Shown: positions 15,500 to 28,245, counted from the stretch's first letter. The stretch: 64,000 nucleotides of DNA from Melanocharis versteri (GCA_013397845.1 VZTG01000491.1:885220-949219), one strand, 5' to 3'. Program-made: numbers and translations. The notes: a model not told the origin generated them from the letters alone.

Positions 15500-15605
15500 N
15501 NNNNNNNNNNNNNNNNNNNNNNNNNNNNNNNNNNNNNNNNNNNNNNNNNNNNNNNNNNNNNNNNNNNNNNNNNNNNNNNNNNNNNNNNNNNNNNNNNNNN
15601 NNNNN
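15500..15605. other. Assembly gap (106 N)
   Basis: A run of 106 unknown bases inside the CpG island. Probably GC-rich promoter or exon 1 sequence that failed to sequence. Long open frames running through it (up to 242 codons) are artefacts of translating N as X. Confidence 0.99.
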
Positions 15606-15960
15606 CCGATCGCGGGTCCCGTGGGTGGGTGCCCGGCCCCGCACGCCCCGCTGAAAGCTGCCGTCGTGCCGGCGCTGCCGGGCTGTCCCCGGGCGAGGAG
15701 GGCAGCCCGTAGCTCCGTCGGTGACCCTCTGCAATTCATTAAAGTGTTGCAACCAACAGGAAGTGTTTTCCTGCCATTCCGACAGCTGAGCTGGCGCGTT
15801 GGCCCCCAGCACAGCCGGGATCGGGAGCTGTGCCGGGACGGGTGGGTGTGCAGCCCCTCTCCTCAGTGCTGGACGCTCCGGGCACAGCCAGCCGCTCCTG
15901 CTGCACGGCGCCTTCAGCTGCTGAGGCACCGCCGAAGAGGCGGACGTGGGGACCGCGGCA

Positions 15961-18900
15961 TTCCTGTGTCTCCTTTTCCGACAAAATCGGGACCATCCTC
16001 AGCTGGCAGCCACCGTAACCTCGGACCAATGTGCTGACTCTTCTTCCTGTAGCAGATGTCTCAGGCTAAGCCCAACCAAGCTGTCTTTGCAAGGGATACG
16101 TGGGAGCTGCAAAAAGGGCAGCAGCCATTCAGAAGGTGACAACCACACCTCTGTGGAGACAAATACACTCAAGAGTGACAGAGCACCTGCCATCAGTTGC
16201 CCTTTCATTTTGGATGGGCTTTAAAAGCAAGTTCTTTGACGACTTGTTATAACAGATCTCTCCGTATTTTGCTGAGAAAGGTTTAGCTTTTTAATGCTAA
16301 GTTATCAGGTGGTTTCAATCAGTTCCCCTTTCAAGCCTAGATGGATTCTGCACTGCAGTAGTGTCTCAATTTTATAATTTCTAAAATACGTTCAAATTAA
16401 TAGGAGTCTACTAACTGATCTCAGTACTTGCTGGTCTGGACTGGTACCACAGGCTCACGTTCAGCAACTACTTCAGCAGAATCAAAACCATGAGTAAATT
16501 TGGGAGCCATTTCCTACATCAGATACTCAGATTTAACTATCTGCTATTTCCATCAGATTTTTTACAACTTCTGGCAATCATCTGTGCTGGTTTCAGTGAA
16601 ACAAGGCTATTCACATTCAATTATCAAATACCAAAATTCTACCAATTGCCTTTGTGTGAGTCTTTGGCAAACCAGACAGTTCAATGTGGTTATGTGGGCT
16701 TTTACTAATAAATGCTGGGCAGCATTAAAAGCAGAATTGGTTTTTTGGCATATTGGATCACAAGGCAGAAACCAGTTGAAATTTCCTAGTGACAATATTT
16801 CTTACAATGACTGGATGTTTATTTGCTGTTATTAATCAGTAAAACTTCATTGTGGACAGTGCAGGATCCTCTATGAGACATGGAAATACACACTTTGCCT
16901 TGTGAGCTTGTAGTCTGAAAAAAATGGGTTTTGTGTGACTGACTTAATTGAACACAGTCATTTGCATTAAAACACTGTAGCATTATTGTAGGGAGGTTAT
17001 GAATGTTTTTTTGACCATGTACCTTTACATTTCTCAGGCTCTTTGTGTGCGGAGTGTCACTGCCCAGTTGCCTTAGCATCGAAATATTTAAAAAGGATAC
17101 GTTCTACATGTACTCTGGTTCTGTCAGAGATTCTACTTCTGTTTCTACTCGCTTTGCTTTAAAAAATATTAGTTGAAATCTAAAGCAATGTTACTTTGTA
17201 TTCAAAAACCCTGATTTGTTCTGAAAAGCTGATATAAAGCAGAGCAGGACAATTGTCACAAGAGATAAATCAGCCAAGAAATTTACACTGGTAACTCCAC
17301 CCTTCTGCTGCAAATCCTTAAATATGTCATATGAGATTAGGCTGATACTATGGTAATACTTGTGCCAACAATCAGAACTAACAGACATTTTTGCAAAGGC
17401 AGAATTCATGCATGAAAGATTTGTTTTTAATCTGCCCAAATGGAGTAGTTAATTTTATACCCTCCTACTGGATGCTCAAAAGCTCAGCTCCAACCTACTC
17501 CCAGTCTCCATCAGCACTGTTTGTCCCCAGATCTCATTGGCACAGACCTGTCCCAGAGCAGAAGGTGAATAAGAGTTCACAATCCTTGCAAGTATTGGTG
17601 AAGGGTCTCTCAGATCAGGAGACTGTGCTGACAGGCCTGTCTTTTGCACCTTGTGGTTCTGTGACTGAGTACCTCTCCTTAAGATAAATCCACAGACAGC
17701 AAGTCAGAGGTTCCTCAGTCTTTGTTGCCCCAGAAAATCCACAGGACTGTACAAGGACCTGGAATTATTGCCGTCCACACTGAAACAAGCAGGAGGAGAA
17801 ATATAATTAAAGAGCATTTCATAACCTACATGGTTCTGAATTAAGGTTTCACTGGCAATTTCGTTTGGACGTTGCCTAACTTTTAAAGGCTTGGCTTTGC
17901 AACGCTCATAATGTTCCTGTAACACCTGTAACATTTCCTGTGCTCCTGAAAAGGACAGCTGTTGGTGCAGGATCACGCAGCATCACAGCACCTCCATGGG
18001 CCATCAGCTGTGTGTCCCCACCCTTGTGTGCCCAGCACAGACTTCTGCCCTTTTACTGAAAGAGAAACAGCAGCAGTGGACTGTTATCCTCCATCCAGAC
18101 CAGCAGCAGAGGGGGATGAGTGTTGGAATTCGGATTATTCAGTGGATTCATAAGACCATTCCTAAGGCTATTTAGTATTTACACAGTTGTTTCAAGCATG
18201 TTTCTACAAAACAGTGTGATTTATTAGGAGCTAGCTCTTACACAATGAACTAAAATAAAGCAATTAATTAGTTAAGCTTGCTTAACCCGACCACAAGATC
18301 AACCTAGCAACTTCAGAACCATCTTTGACCAAATCCAGATACCTCTGATAGACAGTCCCACTTGCTTTTTCTTAATTTAGTGGCTGCCAGACTAGTGAAT
18401 TGACCCTTTCTCTCTCGGTCATGTGGCCTTTTCACTACCTCCTCCCAACTGTAAAATTTTTGTCATCCAACTACCCGAAAGCCTGCTCTCCTCCCCGAGG
18501 CAGGCAGCTGCTGCTGCCTCGGCCAAGGACACTCAGCTCCAGTCGTTTCTGTACTGCTGCTGGGGCAGACAGCACAAGAGGCAAATTCTTTGCTGGCTGA
18601 GCCAACGTGAAGGCCAGCCTCAGGGAAGCTCTGTTCCGCTTCCAGCTCTGCAAGTCGGGATGTCCCAGCAAGCACAGCCCGTTGTGCCCCTTTCCACCCA
18701 CATACCCCTCTGCTCTGCCCCGTGTGGGGCTGCTTCCCACAGCTCTCCCCTACTGCTCCATTCCCTCCCTGCTGCCTCTGCCTGACCTCCACTCGCAGAC
18801 TTGGATCACCTGTTCCTTCCCCAGACTGTCCCTCCTTTCTTCATCTCCAACAGGGCCTCCAACTTTGGTTCCCCATGCCAGGTCCTAGTCCAGTCTCTTG

Positions 18901-21900
18901 TCTGGTTCTTCATGTCACTGCCTATCCCCCTGACTTTCCACTCTCTTCTTTCTTTCCTTGCACTGAAACTCTGTTGTGTCTTCTGTCTGCCAGTTCCTTG
19001 CCAACCAGTCTCAACCTAAAACTCTAATTCCCAGTTGTTCTTTCTTTCTTTCTGTATCTCAATCTCCCACTATCATGTCTCAAATCTCAAAATTCCATAC
19101 TAGGTTTTACCTTCCTCTCATGTACACCTAAATCTATCCAGACTCCTGTCACATCCTATTCCTTTCCCTTGAATTATCAGTTTACCCGAAGTTTGGCTTC
19201 AGTCTCTTGGCCGAGGGTTGCAAGGGGTTCAGTTATTCTGAGGGAGAGAAGCATGTTTTGAAGGCTGATGGCACAACAAATCCAACTTTCATTTTGTGAG
19301 TGTCATAGTGTATGCCTTTGTCATTCTTTTCTGTCTTCCCCTTGAATGGCACTTCGGCTCCACTTCCTTTATTATGAGTAGACAAAAACTGGGAAGGCTG
19401 GACCACGTGGCAGAAGGGGAGAGAGGAAGGCACAGAAACCAAACCTGGAGGATGCACGTGGAGAGTCAGAGCCCTTGTCAATGTCTAGAAGCTGATACTC
19501 AGTGCAGTGGCTGACACCAAGCTCTGTCCCATTGAAATCCTTGACCCCTAGAGCAAAAGCTTCTGCTCAGGGCAAGATGCCTTTGCAATACAAAGAAGGA
19601 TGCAAAGAACAGGAACCTCAAAATGTGGTTCTCTGTTGAAGGACTACAGTAAGATGTTGCTATTTTTACTGTCTCTTATATATTCAGAGCCAGGTCTGCT
19701 TACTTGAGTGACAAGAAGTTATTTTCGCTTTTTTCTCCAATCGTTTTTACAAAGCAAATGTATGATAAAAGGACAAGAGTACCTGTGTTCTCAAAAACAA
19801 GCAGCACAATTTAGGATTTTAGAACTACCATGTAAAAACTAATTCTGGTCCTGCCAGCTTCTACTTTCAACTCATTAGCCACCTATCCATGTCTGTTAGC
19901 AATTTTTAAACATGCTTCCAAGGTCTTATAAGAGCTGTTCCTGTGGAAGGACAGGACATAACAGCACTGAAACAGCATATCCAGAATGTCATGCATGAAG
20001 TTATTTTCTTATTTACCTGTATGCGCTCAAACTTTTTTCCAGTATGTGCTGTGTCCTAATTGCCCCAAGGCCAGCAGTTCTTCAGTTTGTTTAGTGCAAG
20101 GGAAAACTGCAAATCCAGCAGGCTATCAAGCAAGTTAATCTTCAATTTTACAAACAGAGAGTCAACCAGTTCAAACAATTCATCTTTCAAAGTCAACACA
20201 ACAAACAACAGAAACAAGCAAGAGCTTTTTCATTCACAACAGACAATAAACTGCATTTTTTTAGTGTAGCTATTCTAGACAGGATAGTAACAGCTGTTAG
20301 AAACTCCTGTTTTTCTCTGCAGTGAAAGACAGGGCAAATTAAAGGCTTCAGTTGCCTGTACTTTGAAAGGGGAGAAAGGCCAGAATGAAAACTCAGTTAA
20401 ACTGAAACAGATGCTGATTATTCCAGCTCCAGTCAGGACAACCATGAAGAAACCAACCTTTCTTGATTTAATTTTCTTTTCTGGTACTTGCAAATCCACT
20501 TCTGACATCTCAGGGTACCTCAAAAGGACAAAGCAGGATCCAACAGGACTCTCTGTGCTCTGGTAGAGAAGCTTCTCTTAGCGTTGGTCTGCAGCACCTG
20601 AATTTCGGTAGGTAGTGAACCTACCAAGGACTAACCACATCCAGGTCTGGTATAACTCCTGGTTATAACTCTAGTATAACAACTAAGGGGCAAGAGGGGA
20701 TGACTATTGTCAAAAGTAAGTTTAAATCTACAGAGGTTGAGCTTCCTCTGTGGTCAATAAGATAAGCCACTTAGACACTCTGAATCATATTCTGAAGAAA
20801 TCACTTTTTCCATTGACCTCATGCAGACCCTGGGGAGTTGAGCTTTCCAAGGGAAAAGCCACTTCCTCCCCAGGAAAGTGCATTCACGTCTAAGTGGCCC
20901 TGGGTTCACCAGCTTCTCACATGCCTCACGAGCTGCTTGAGTGCTGTAGGTCTGTGCCTGCAGGTGGTACAAGGCATCTTCTACCATTGTACCTGTTTCC
21001 CTTGGCTCTCATGGCAGCCTTCTAAAACTGGCTGGCACCAGTACCGTGGTGTGGTGTGGCTCAGATTTCATTTACACTGCATGTTGTTTCATGCCTTCAG
21101 AGATCCGTGGAGATTAGTACCAGGCTGACTGGAATGGCACGGTGGGTAGGAATGCGAGTGCAGCCCAAGTTTTTCTCTGCTGAACTTCATACAAGGGCAT
21201 ATCCTGACTCCATTCCACATAAAAGAGGGAGCAGGCTTCCACTTCCCCGTTGTCCTCTCTGATCTTCCCGTCCTCAGCAGCCACAAGAGACTGGCACAGT
21301 GTAGCCCCTCCTTCTGAGACAGAGCCTGACCACAACCAGTTCTGAACCGTATCATTTTTAGTTGATAAAGGTGTGAAGCTGAAGGAAGGAGGCTCCCGCA
21401 GCAGCCAAGAAAGGGGAAAGGTCTCTGGGAGTGGTGGCTCCAGGAAGGCAGAACAACTTTATTGCAAGTTTTTCTGAGATTGCTGTAAACAACTCACCTG
21501 TGTCCTAAAAGTGGCTGGGAGTGGCAGCACGTCCATGCTGAGCTGTGTGAAACAGCTGCCCCTGCCCAGGCACGTATCACTGCCAGCAGGTTAACCCCGG
21601 CCACAGGCACAAGCAGTTTTCCTTGGGATTACAGCTTGTCACTGCTGCAAACTCTGCTGCCTGAAATGTGGAAGAAGATGAAGATCAGCTGAATAGGAGA
21701 GTCTCCAGGGAAAAAAACAAACAAACAAACACAACCCTCGTTCACATCCTCACAATCAGAAAAATACTCTTTAAAAGTGACCCAGGAAGAAAAAGCTGAG
21801 TTTGAATAAAATATTTTCCTGCTGATCTTAATAGCTGCAGCTCTGCTATTTTCTCTTCCTCTTCCAGAGTGCCAGCAGGGATTGAGTGCTGGAGGTAGGG

Positions 21901-24900
21901 ATGTATTCCTGAAGGGTGACAAAGAGCAGTAAAGCCTAAAGTCAAGTCCACATTGAAATTCTTGCATAAATTGCTCCTTCCTGAAGAAAAGAGATGGATG
22001 AAAAATAAAATCAGAAAGTAGTATGAAATAAGTAATCCTACAGTTCAGTTACAGGAAGAGAAAGGAACAACCCCAGCAATCGGTCAGGGAGCCAGGCATT
22101 ACAGGGAGTACACCTATGAAGGGAGGTTTCAGCTGAGGATTTCTAAATGAAACCCTGAAAACTAAATCATTCAGGTGCAGATAGATCTTCGAAAAGGACA
22201 TAATGAAAATTCCTCTGCCCAGAGCCATGAAAACTAGAGCAGAGTGCCAGCAACCCTAACATTTATTAGTATTGTGATAGTGCACAGGAGCCTTGATCTT
22301 TGTGTGGGGGGCTGTACTAGAAGAGTGTTCTGATTCAGAGGCTGAAAGACAAGTGTAAGACCACAAAAATGACACATATTTGTCACAGGCACAGGGAGCA
22401 TGAGCAGAGAAAAGCAGTCAGAGTGCTGCCAAGTTTTTTTATAGGCCATACAGACAAGGAGAGTGTTGGAGAGAGCTCGGAAAAACTATTTTTTCAACAC
22501 ATATTATTAAGAACCTGGTTGCAAGGCTGGGAAGAAGCACACAGATGTTTGAAATGGCAGCAAGCAGGCACTGGAACTGGCCGTCACAAGCTGATCTCGG
22601 GAAAAGAGCTGATATCCCAGTAATACTCTGGGACAGATGAACAGGGATGGGCTAGGGAAAGATGGATCTTGAAGAGGGAAGAGCGACACAAAGCGAAGGG
22701 TTAAGAACAGTCCTGCATTGTGAGGACAAGGGCTTGGTTATCCAAGAGTTTTCTTTCCCTCTCTTGTTTCTCTGGGGGAGGAGCAGTGTTTCAAGGGAGA
22801 ATAATACAATCATTTGACTGTGTTGAGAGATTTATGGTTTGACTTTACCATGTGTTAAAATATTGATTCTCTTTCTAACATATGCTTGAGATATTGACAA
22901 TAGTTTTTTCTGTATAGAAGACTGACTTCTGCAAACAAAAGGTGGGACTTCATGGTAGGATGCAGTGAGGATGGGTAAAAACAAAGTGATGTAAACGAAG
23001 CACAAGTCTCAAATTTCTTCCACTCAATTAAATAAAGATAGCGAGAAAGACACTGAGCAGTGTGTGGCGGTGAGAAGCTGGAATAATTAACAATAATCTG
23101 ACAGACGGTGCACTTACGGGCAATTACAGCAAGCCTCTGCTGGCACTCCAGGGCACAAGGCCAAAGACTTAAGCGATTCAAACCACACAAGTAGAGCAGT
23201 AACCTCCTAGAAATGCCAGTGTAGAGCATTTGGCTTAGGAGCCCAGAATGGACTTACATGGAGCCAGGTCTCTGCGTTTACCAGGTGTTAGCAGGAAGAG
23301 CAGCCTGTCAAAAAGCTGTTTCTGTGTCCCTCGGATAATGCATTTCCAGGCACGTCTCCTTGCCTTTTGCATACAGCCTGAGGATCCCACTGCATCAAAC
23401 AACAAACTTAAAATAAGTATATTCAGAAAGCTCAACTAAAAGAAATCATTTGTCTGTCAACTCCCTTTCAAAAACAAGGACTGGGTTAAACACCAAGCTA
23501 TCAAGCTTCAGGCTGTGAAGGCATTCGGGATTCCCGCAGGGAGCCACGCCAGGCTTTCTGTTCCTTGCCTTACCCCACCCAGTAAACCCAAACCACCTTC
23601 TTCCTCCTGTCTCTGCAGCTGGGTTCTGTGTCCCATGGTACCACTCAGCAGCTTCAGGGACAATTGCACGAAATCTGCAGGTGTATTTCTGAAAGCACTG
23701 GGATGCATTGTTCAACAAATGCTGCCACACTACATTTCTGATCTCGTCAGCACATTGAGAGGTGAAACAAGCTCTAGATTTTTAGAAAAGAAGGAAGGAG
23801 AGAGAGATCCAAGTGGAAAGCAAACACAGATCAGGTGCTGTTTAAAAGCTTCTTAAACTGTCAACAAAGTATTTACTTAAACTCAGAACAGAAAGTCACC
23901 TTCAAGATGGGTAGTTCTCATCCAAGTGGCTTTATTTTTAAACACCCCATGTCTGGAGCTACATGATTATACAGGACTCTGAACCAAATTTTTGCTTTTT
24001 AAAGTCAGGACTTGATTCCAGACTTTCTTGTCATATGGAAAACATGAACTTGAAAGGCTCAAAAAGCAGAAGGTAAATAAAAAGCATTTAAAATGTATAA
24101 AGACAAAACCCAAGCCTCATAAACAAATGGGACTGGCAACATTGCTTCACCTAAATGCTTTTTTCTTCTACTTAGTAGGAGACGTTTCTCAAGACTTGAA
24201 ATAAGTGTTGTTTTGTATCTGCAGGGCTTTCAGCAAGCGGCTGCCAAATTACGAAACCCTCTGGATTCCAGCAATGCACATCTCTGCTGTCTGCTGCACT
24301 CGGAGTATCTGGGAACAGGAGGAGGAAAACAAGCTTATCATTTATAAAATTATTGCTGGTTTTGTGGTTGTGAGGCTCTTTGCAGTGCACAAGAATAACT
24401 TGTTTGTGACATCAGTAAAATAAGGATGTGCAACCTAGAGCACGTTGTCCTCTCCATGGATACCACGCTTACGCTTTCTCAAATAACACTGGGTTTCATC
24501 CCAAGGTCGAGCCTCAGGACTCTGGGAAGCTTCATGCCACGGGGACACAACTTGAGACCTGGGCACAAGGACAGTCTTGTTCTGACTTCTACAGCCCCAT
24601 GGAGTGACACCAAGATAATGCACTGACTCAGCACAGTCCTGTTGCAAGTTCCCGGGGCTTTTCCCAGATGGAAGGGTTTTGGCAAACAGCTTCCTAGCTA
24701 TTCCTGGCAAGTGGAAAGGTCCACGAGAGAAATGAATGGGTGCTTGAGCATGTGTTGACCCCAGAGGCCAAAAAGGTCAACAAATGGGGTATAACTATGC
24801 TTTCTTTAGCAGAAGAGATTGGATCCCTCATCTGTAACTGGAAAACTCACCATCTTTCTTCTTGTTTCTCTGCCAAGAAAACAAGAGGAATTAGGTCCTC

Positions 24901-26550
24901 TATGAAACGCTTTTCTCTCCTCTTAACTATAGCCAACACCATTCTAGTGAATAAACACCAGCCTTACTCAAAACTAAACCCAGTCCTGCTTTTAAGGCAC
25001 TTTGAAAAGTAGAACATTAAGCTGCATGCCCATGCCTCCCTCCTCTCTCTCATCCAGACCTCCCAGTCTCGAAGATGGTAACTATGATTTTTTTTCCCAT
25101 GAAGGCAAAAAAAGGAAGGAGGTGTCTTAAAAACAGACTTACTAGAAACCGTTGAAAACAACCTCCACAATCACGCCTGTCCCAGTGCTATCAGCTTCCT
25201 AGATAGGCTGCCAAGCTGGCATTTGAGTAGCTAAGAAAATGGATCTAGTACAGGATGCCAGACTCCTCAGTCACTAAAATGCTCAAGTAACAAACTGAGT
25301 TGACCATTGTTTCTTATCACCAAGCAAACAAACCCTCTTGGCAGGAAAACCGCTTTTGGAAAGTGATTCCCTGCACGACTGAGATGGGCTCCAAATGCCA
25401 GTGCTCAAATAATGCTGGACTCCAGGTGGCCACTGGCACTCTGAAGGGTACTGGCAAAAAACCTGGCCTACAATTTGATTGCAGCATCTTGTTTTCAGCT
25501 CATTTCTGTTGCTCTGCAGGCTATATATGTTACCACAGGAATAACTCTTGCTTTCACAGTGCAAAATTTTCAGTCATAACTGGGTATCTTTTATGTTCAT
25601 TTTCAGCCATAGTCATATCTAAGAGGCTGGATCGATTCTTAAAATGGAACTGACAAGCAACTACCAAATTACTGATCTGCAAATTGCCTGTACTGTTTTA
25701 AATGCCCTGGTCTACAAACATCCGTCATAAAGCAGTGCCTCGTCCTTTCCCTTCCAGTCAGCACGAAACACTGATTGGCACTTGGAAAAGCACATCAGAC
25801 AAAGGAGCCTTTCCCACTGAAACCAGTGGGAATGCTTCTGAGCACTTCAAAGGGTAGAGAAGGATGTCCCCAGCAAGCACATCCATTTTACAGCCTCATC
25901 AACGCCAATCTTCTGACCTGAAAGTGGAATCTGTGAGTAAGGACAAAAAGGGCTCATTTCTGTGCTGCCCGGGACCAGCCCAGGAGTGTTATCTTTGGCC
26001 AGCTCCACAAAAGGCAGGAAGGAGGAGCCCTGCTCTCACCCTCTGTGGGTTGTGCTGGCCTCCAACCCAGCATCAGGCGAGGCTTCCAGCGAGGTGGAAC
26101 CGGGCTACCTGAGGGACTGTCAGCTTCCTACTCTAGTTTGCTTAGAGGAAAAAGGAAATCGTTCTGGAACAATGCAGACAGAGGCTTTAAATAACTATCA
26201 GAGAGGTGCCGCTTACTGGAAGTTAAAAGTTTTATCACTGTTCTCCCAGCAAACCTTGGATCCCACAGCTGACAGATCCCACCTGAGCTAGCAGAGGGAA
26301 GCATGCAGACAGCCACCATCAAGGCAGAACGGAAAAGAATTATTAGCAGAGATCATTTTCTCCCTCATTTTACTCATCCACGGCCAGTCCCTGTGCACAG
26401 CAAGAAGCCAGCTCTCAGTCCCAGAGCACTGAAAGGAGCCGTCCCCGCCTGCCAAGGCCAGGTTAGCAGGATTACCAGCCTGCACTGCCAATCCCCAGAC
26501 ACACAGGGTGTGCAGGGCGCACAGGCAAGCTCATTAGCAAACTCTAAAAT
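15961..26550. other. Non-coding stretch; BBIP1 expected but not found
   Basis: No exon that I can assign. In human this interval carries BBIP1, running towards PDCD4, so here it would be on the plus strand. I searched by eye on both strands for codon patterns of its conserved LCKPKLLPL segment and of its upstream exon and found no match. What is visible: a pyrimidine-rich block (about 18.8-19.1 kb), a small hairpin-like sequence near 20.61 kb (ggtagg, 7-base loop, cctacc), and one unusually protein-like minus-strand open frame at 17704-17976, listed separately. Otherwise it is ordinary unique-looking DNA. Confidence 0.5.
17704..17976 (-). other. Unassigned open frame, possible exon
   Basis: I do not recognise this frame. 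It is open for 90 codons and its middle part looks like real protein: QEMLQVLQEHYERCK could form an amphipathic helix and is followed by a basic segment (KPLKVRQRP). On the minus strand a pyrimidine-rich tract ending in CAG sits just before the GAG codon of that segment, as a 3' splice site would, but the downstream side has only weak donor candidates (GTTATG). No neighbour or domain supports a function. It may be an exon of an unknown gene, a decayed retrocopy, or chance. Confidence 0.2.
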
Positions 26551-26559
26551 TACAACACA

Positions 26560-27500
26560 TCCCGGAATCGGGGCTTGCTGGGGCATCGCCAAGGCACAGG
26601 ACAGGTGAATCCCTGTCCGCCCATCCCGGGTCACACGCCGCTCCCCGCGGGGGTTTCCCAGGGAAGCTGCTCCCGGTGGCAAAGATCCTCCAAAAGGCGG
26701 ACCCTGTGGGGGGCGTGGGGGATCCCGGTGCACTGGCCCATCAGGTTCGGCCACATTTAAGCTCCCAGCGTTTAGAAAGACACAGGCTTTTACTGCTGTT
26801 TACATGTCAAACAGCAGCATGATTCACATCGCGAATCCCGAGGCGCTGCCTGGAAACGAAAACCGGGACGCGTACGCCCTGGCCGCGCCCGTCTGCTGGA
26901 CGGTGTCTGCTGGGGATTTCATTTACAGAAGCAGAAAATAAACCATAAAAGCGCCCCAAAGCCCGAGTTCCGCGGCGGGCCCTGGCGGGCGGGCAGGCAG
27001 CGGCTCGNNNNNNNNNNNNNNNNNNNNNNNNNNNNNNNNNNNNNNNNNNNNNNNNNNNNNNNNNNNNNNNNNNNNNNNNNNNNNNNNNNNNNNNNNNNNN
27101 NNNNNNNNNNNNNNNNNNNNNNNNNNNGGCCCAGCCGCCCGAGGGGGCCCCGCCGCCGTCCGCGGGGGCCGCGCCGCCCCGGCAGTAGCGCGGGGAGGGT
27201 CGTGCCCGGCGGCACCCGCGATCGGAGGTAGCGCTGTGTGACGGGGCTGCGGATTAAAGCGTGGCCTGAGCGCAGGCGGTGGTGCCGGGCTGGGCGGGGA
27301 GGCCGCGCCTCGGGCGCTGCTGGGGCAGAAGTTGCGCTGGTCGCTGCCCAGGCGATGCTTTAAACGCGTCTTTAGAGGTACCAGAACCCCTCGGACCGCG
27401 GGAGGAGGCGAGTTCCACAACGCCTCTGCTCCAAGCCGGGCTTACCAGACCCGCTCGAGCACTGAAGCGCTTGGTTCCTAGAGCACAGCGTGTTCCCGGT
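26560..27500. promoter_or_regulatory. CpG island just beyond the PDCD4 3' end
   Basis: The sequence around a 120-N gap is extremely GC-rich with dense CpG (for example the 27128-27250 segment), the signature of an unmethylated promoter. It lies under 1 kb past the predicted PDCD4 polyadenylation site. I found no coding exon attached to it. Possible plus-strand donors are at about 27227 (GTAGCG) and 27378 (GTACCA). Candidates are a promoter for BBIP1/SHOC2, an alternative SHOC2 start, or a non-coding transcript antisense to the PDCD4 end. Confidence 0.55.
27008..27127. other. Assembly gap (120 N)
   Basis: A run of 120 unknown bases at the GC-richest point of the island. It may hide a first exon or transcription start. 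Frames that cross it should be ignored. Confidence 0.99.
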
Positions 27501-27825
27501 CGTGGAACGGCTATTCCCAGCATTTCGGAACACCTGAAATCTTGACATGAAACTGAAAAACAAAGGAGAAGGCTCCACCGCGTTCCTGTAAGCGAGTCTT
27601 CCTTAGATCCATCTTGTTCTTGAGCAAGGGCTTGGCAAAGCTCTGCTGCAAAGACACACTCACAGTATCTGTGCCGGCCTGGACGCTCCTACGCAAGTCA
27701 GTTGTGTTTTCCAAAACAGATCTGGTAAATACTTACTTACGGTGAGTTAATTATTCTGTGCTCTCCTCCTGATTGCAATACCAAAGGGCAGCGTTAGATG
27801 TACTGCTTAATTTGTTCTGTTTAAA

Positions 27826-27836
27826 ATAAATAAAAA
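27826..27836 (+). terminator. Plus-strand poly(A) signal pair
   Basis: Two overlapping copies of AATAAA lie on the plus strand within about 50 bases of the predicted PDCD4 cleavage site on the other strand. If a convergent plus-strand gene exists (BBIP1 in human overlaps the PDCD4 end tail to tail) its transcript could end here. I see no matching last coding exon, so this rests on the motif alone. Confidence 0.3.
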
Positions 27837-27869
27837 GGAGGCAGAAACAAGAGCTTCACAAAAAATATT

Positions 27870-27875
27870 TTTAAT
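27870..27875 (-). terminator. PDCD4: PDCD4 poly(A) signal, variant ATTAAA
   Basis: ATTAAA hexamer on the minus strand about 660 bases past the stop codon, with TTTTTTGTG and further T-rich sequence 10-30 bases downstream. It is the best candidate because the canonical hexamer is missing on this strand between here and the stop codon. Confidence 0.5.
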
Positions 27876-28237
27876 ATGTTTTACCAGAACTTTTCACTTT
27901 TCCAGTTACATAGAAAAAAAAGACAAGTTTGGTACATGGGGGCTGAAACCAACCAGTGTTCTCCCCTGAAACAGATGAATTTGTCTTGTAACCCAGCTGT
28001 ATTTTCTTGGGCTCTTTAAAACAAAGAAACTGCTATTTTTTTTTCCTCCCAAAGCACAGTATTTCTTCAGCAGCAATGGAAATGGGATCACAGCAGCTTA
28101 ACTTGACCCTTCTATAATAAAGCTTTGTATAAACCAGTGATTTTATGATGACAGCACTGTCCTGGAAAGAGCGAGCGGCAGTCAGACATCGATGCACACG
28201 TGGAATGATTAGGTCATAAACATGGCACATACAGAGA

Positions 28238-28245
28238 TAGCTTAT
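28238..28245 (-). promoter_or_regulatory. PDCD4: miR-21 target site (8-mer) in the PDCD4 3'UTR
   Basis: The minus strand reads ATAAGCTA, a perfect complement to miR-21-5p seed positions 2-8 plus the A opposite position 1. It lies about 290 bases past the stop codon. Human PDCD4 is a classic miR-21 target with one such site in a similar place, so this is very likely the orthologous element. Confidence 0.85.

Larger units (their letters stand above)
15200..15960. promoter_or_regulatory. CpG island, candidate SHOC2/BBIP1 promoter
   Basis: The sequence is strongly GC- and CpG-rich on both sides of an assembly gap, in contrast to AT-rich flanks, which is typical of a housekeeping promoter. In human the SHOC2 and BBIP1 genes start head to head from one such island beyond the PDCD4 3' end, so this is one of two candidates for that promoter (the other is at about 27 kb). 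A plausible minus-strand splice donor (GTAATGAT) lies at 15271-15278, so a non-coding SHOC2 exon 1 could end at 15279. No transcript evidence is visible in the DNA. Confidence 0.5.

Noticed and set aside
15201..16037. Long frames on both strands across the 15.5 kb CpG island (up to 274 codons)
   Set aside because: Both cross the N gap, overlap each other on opposite strands and consist of Ala/Arg/Pro/Gly-rich sequence expected from GC-rich DNA lacking stops.
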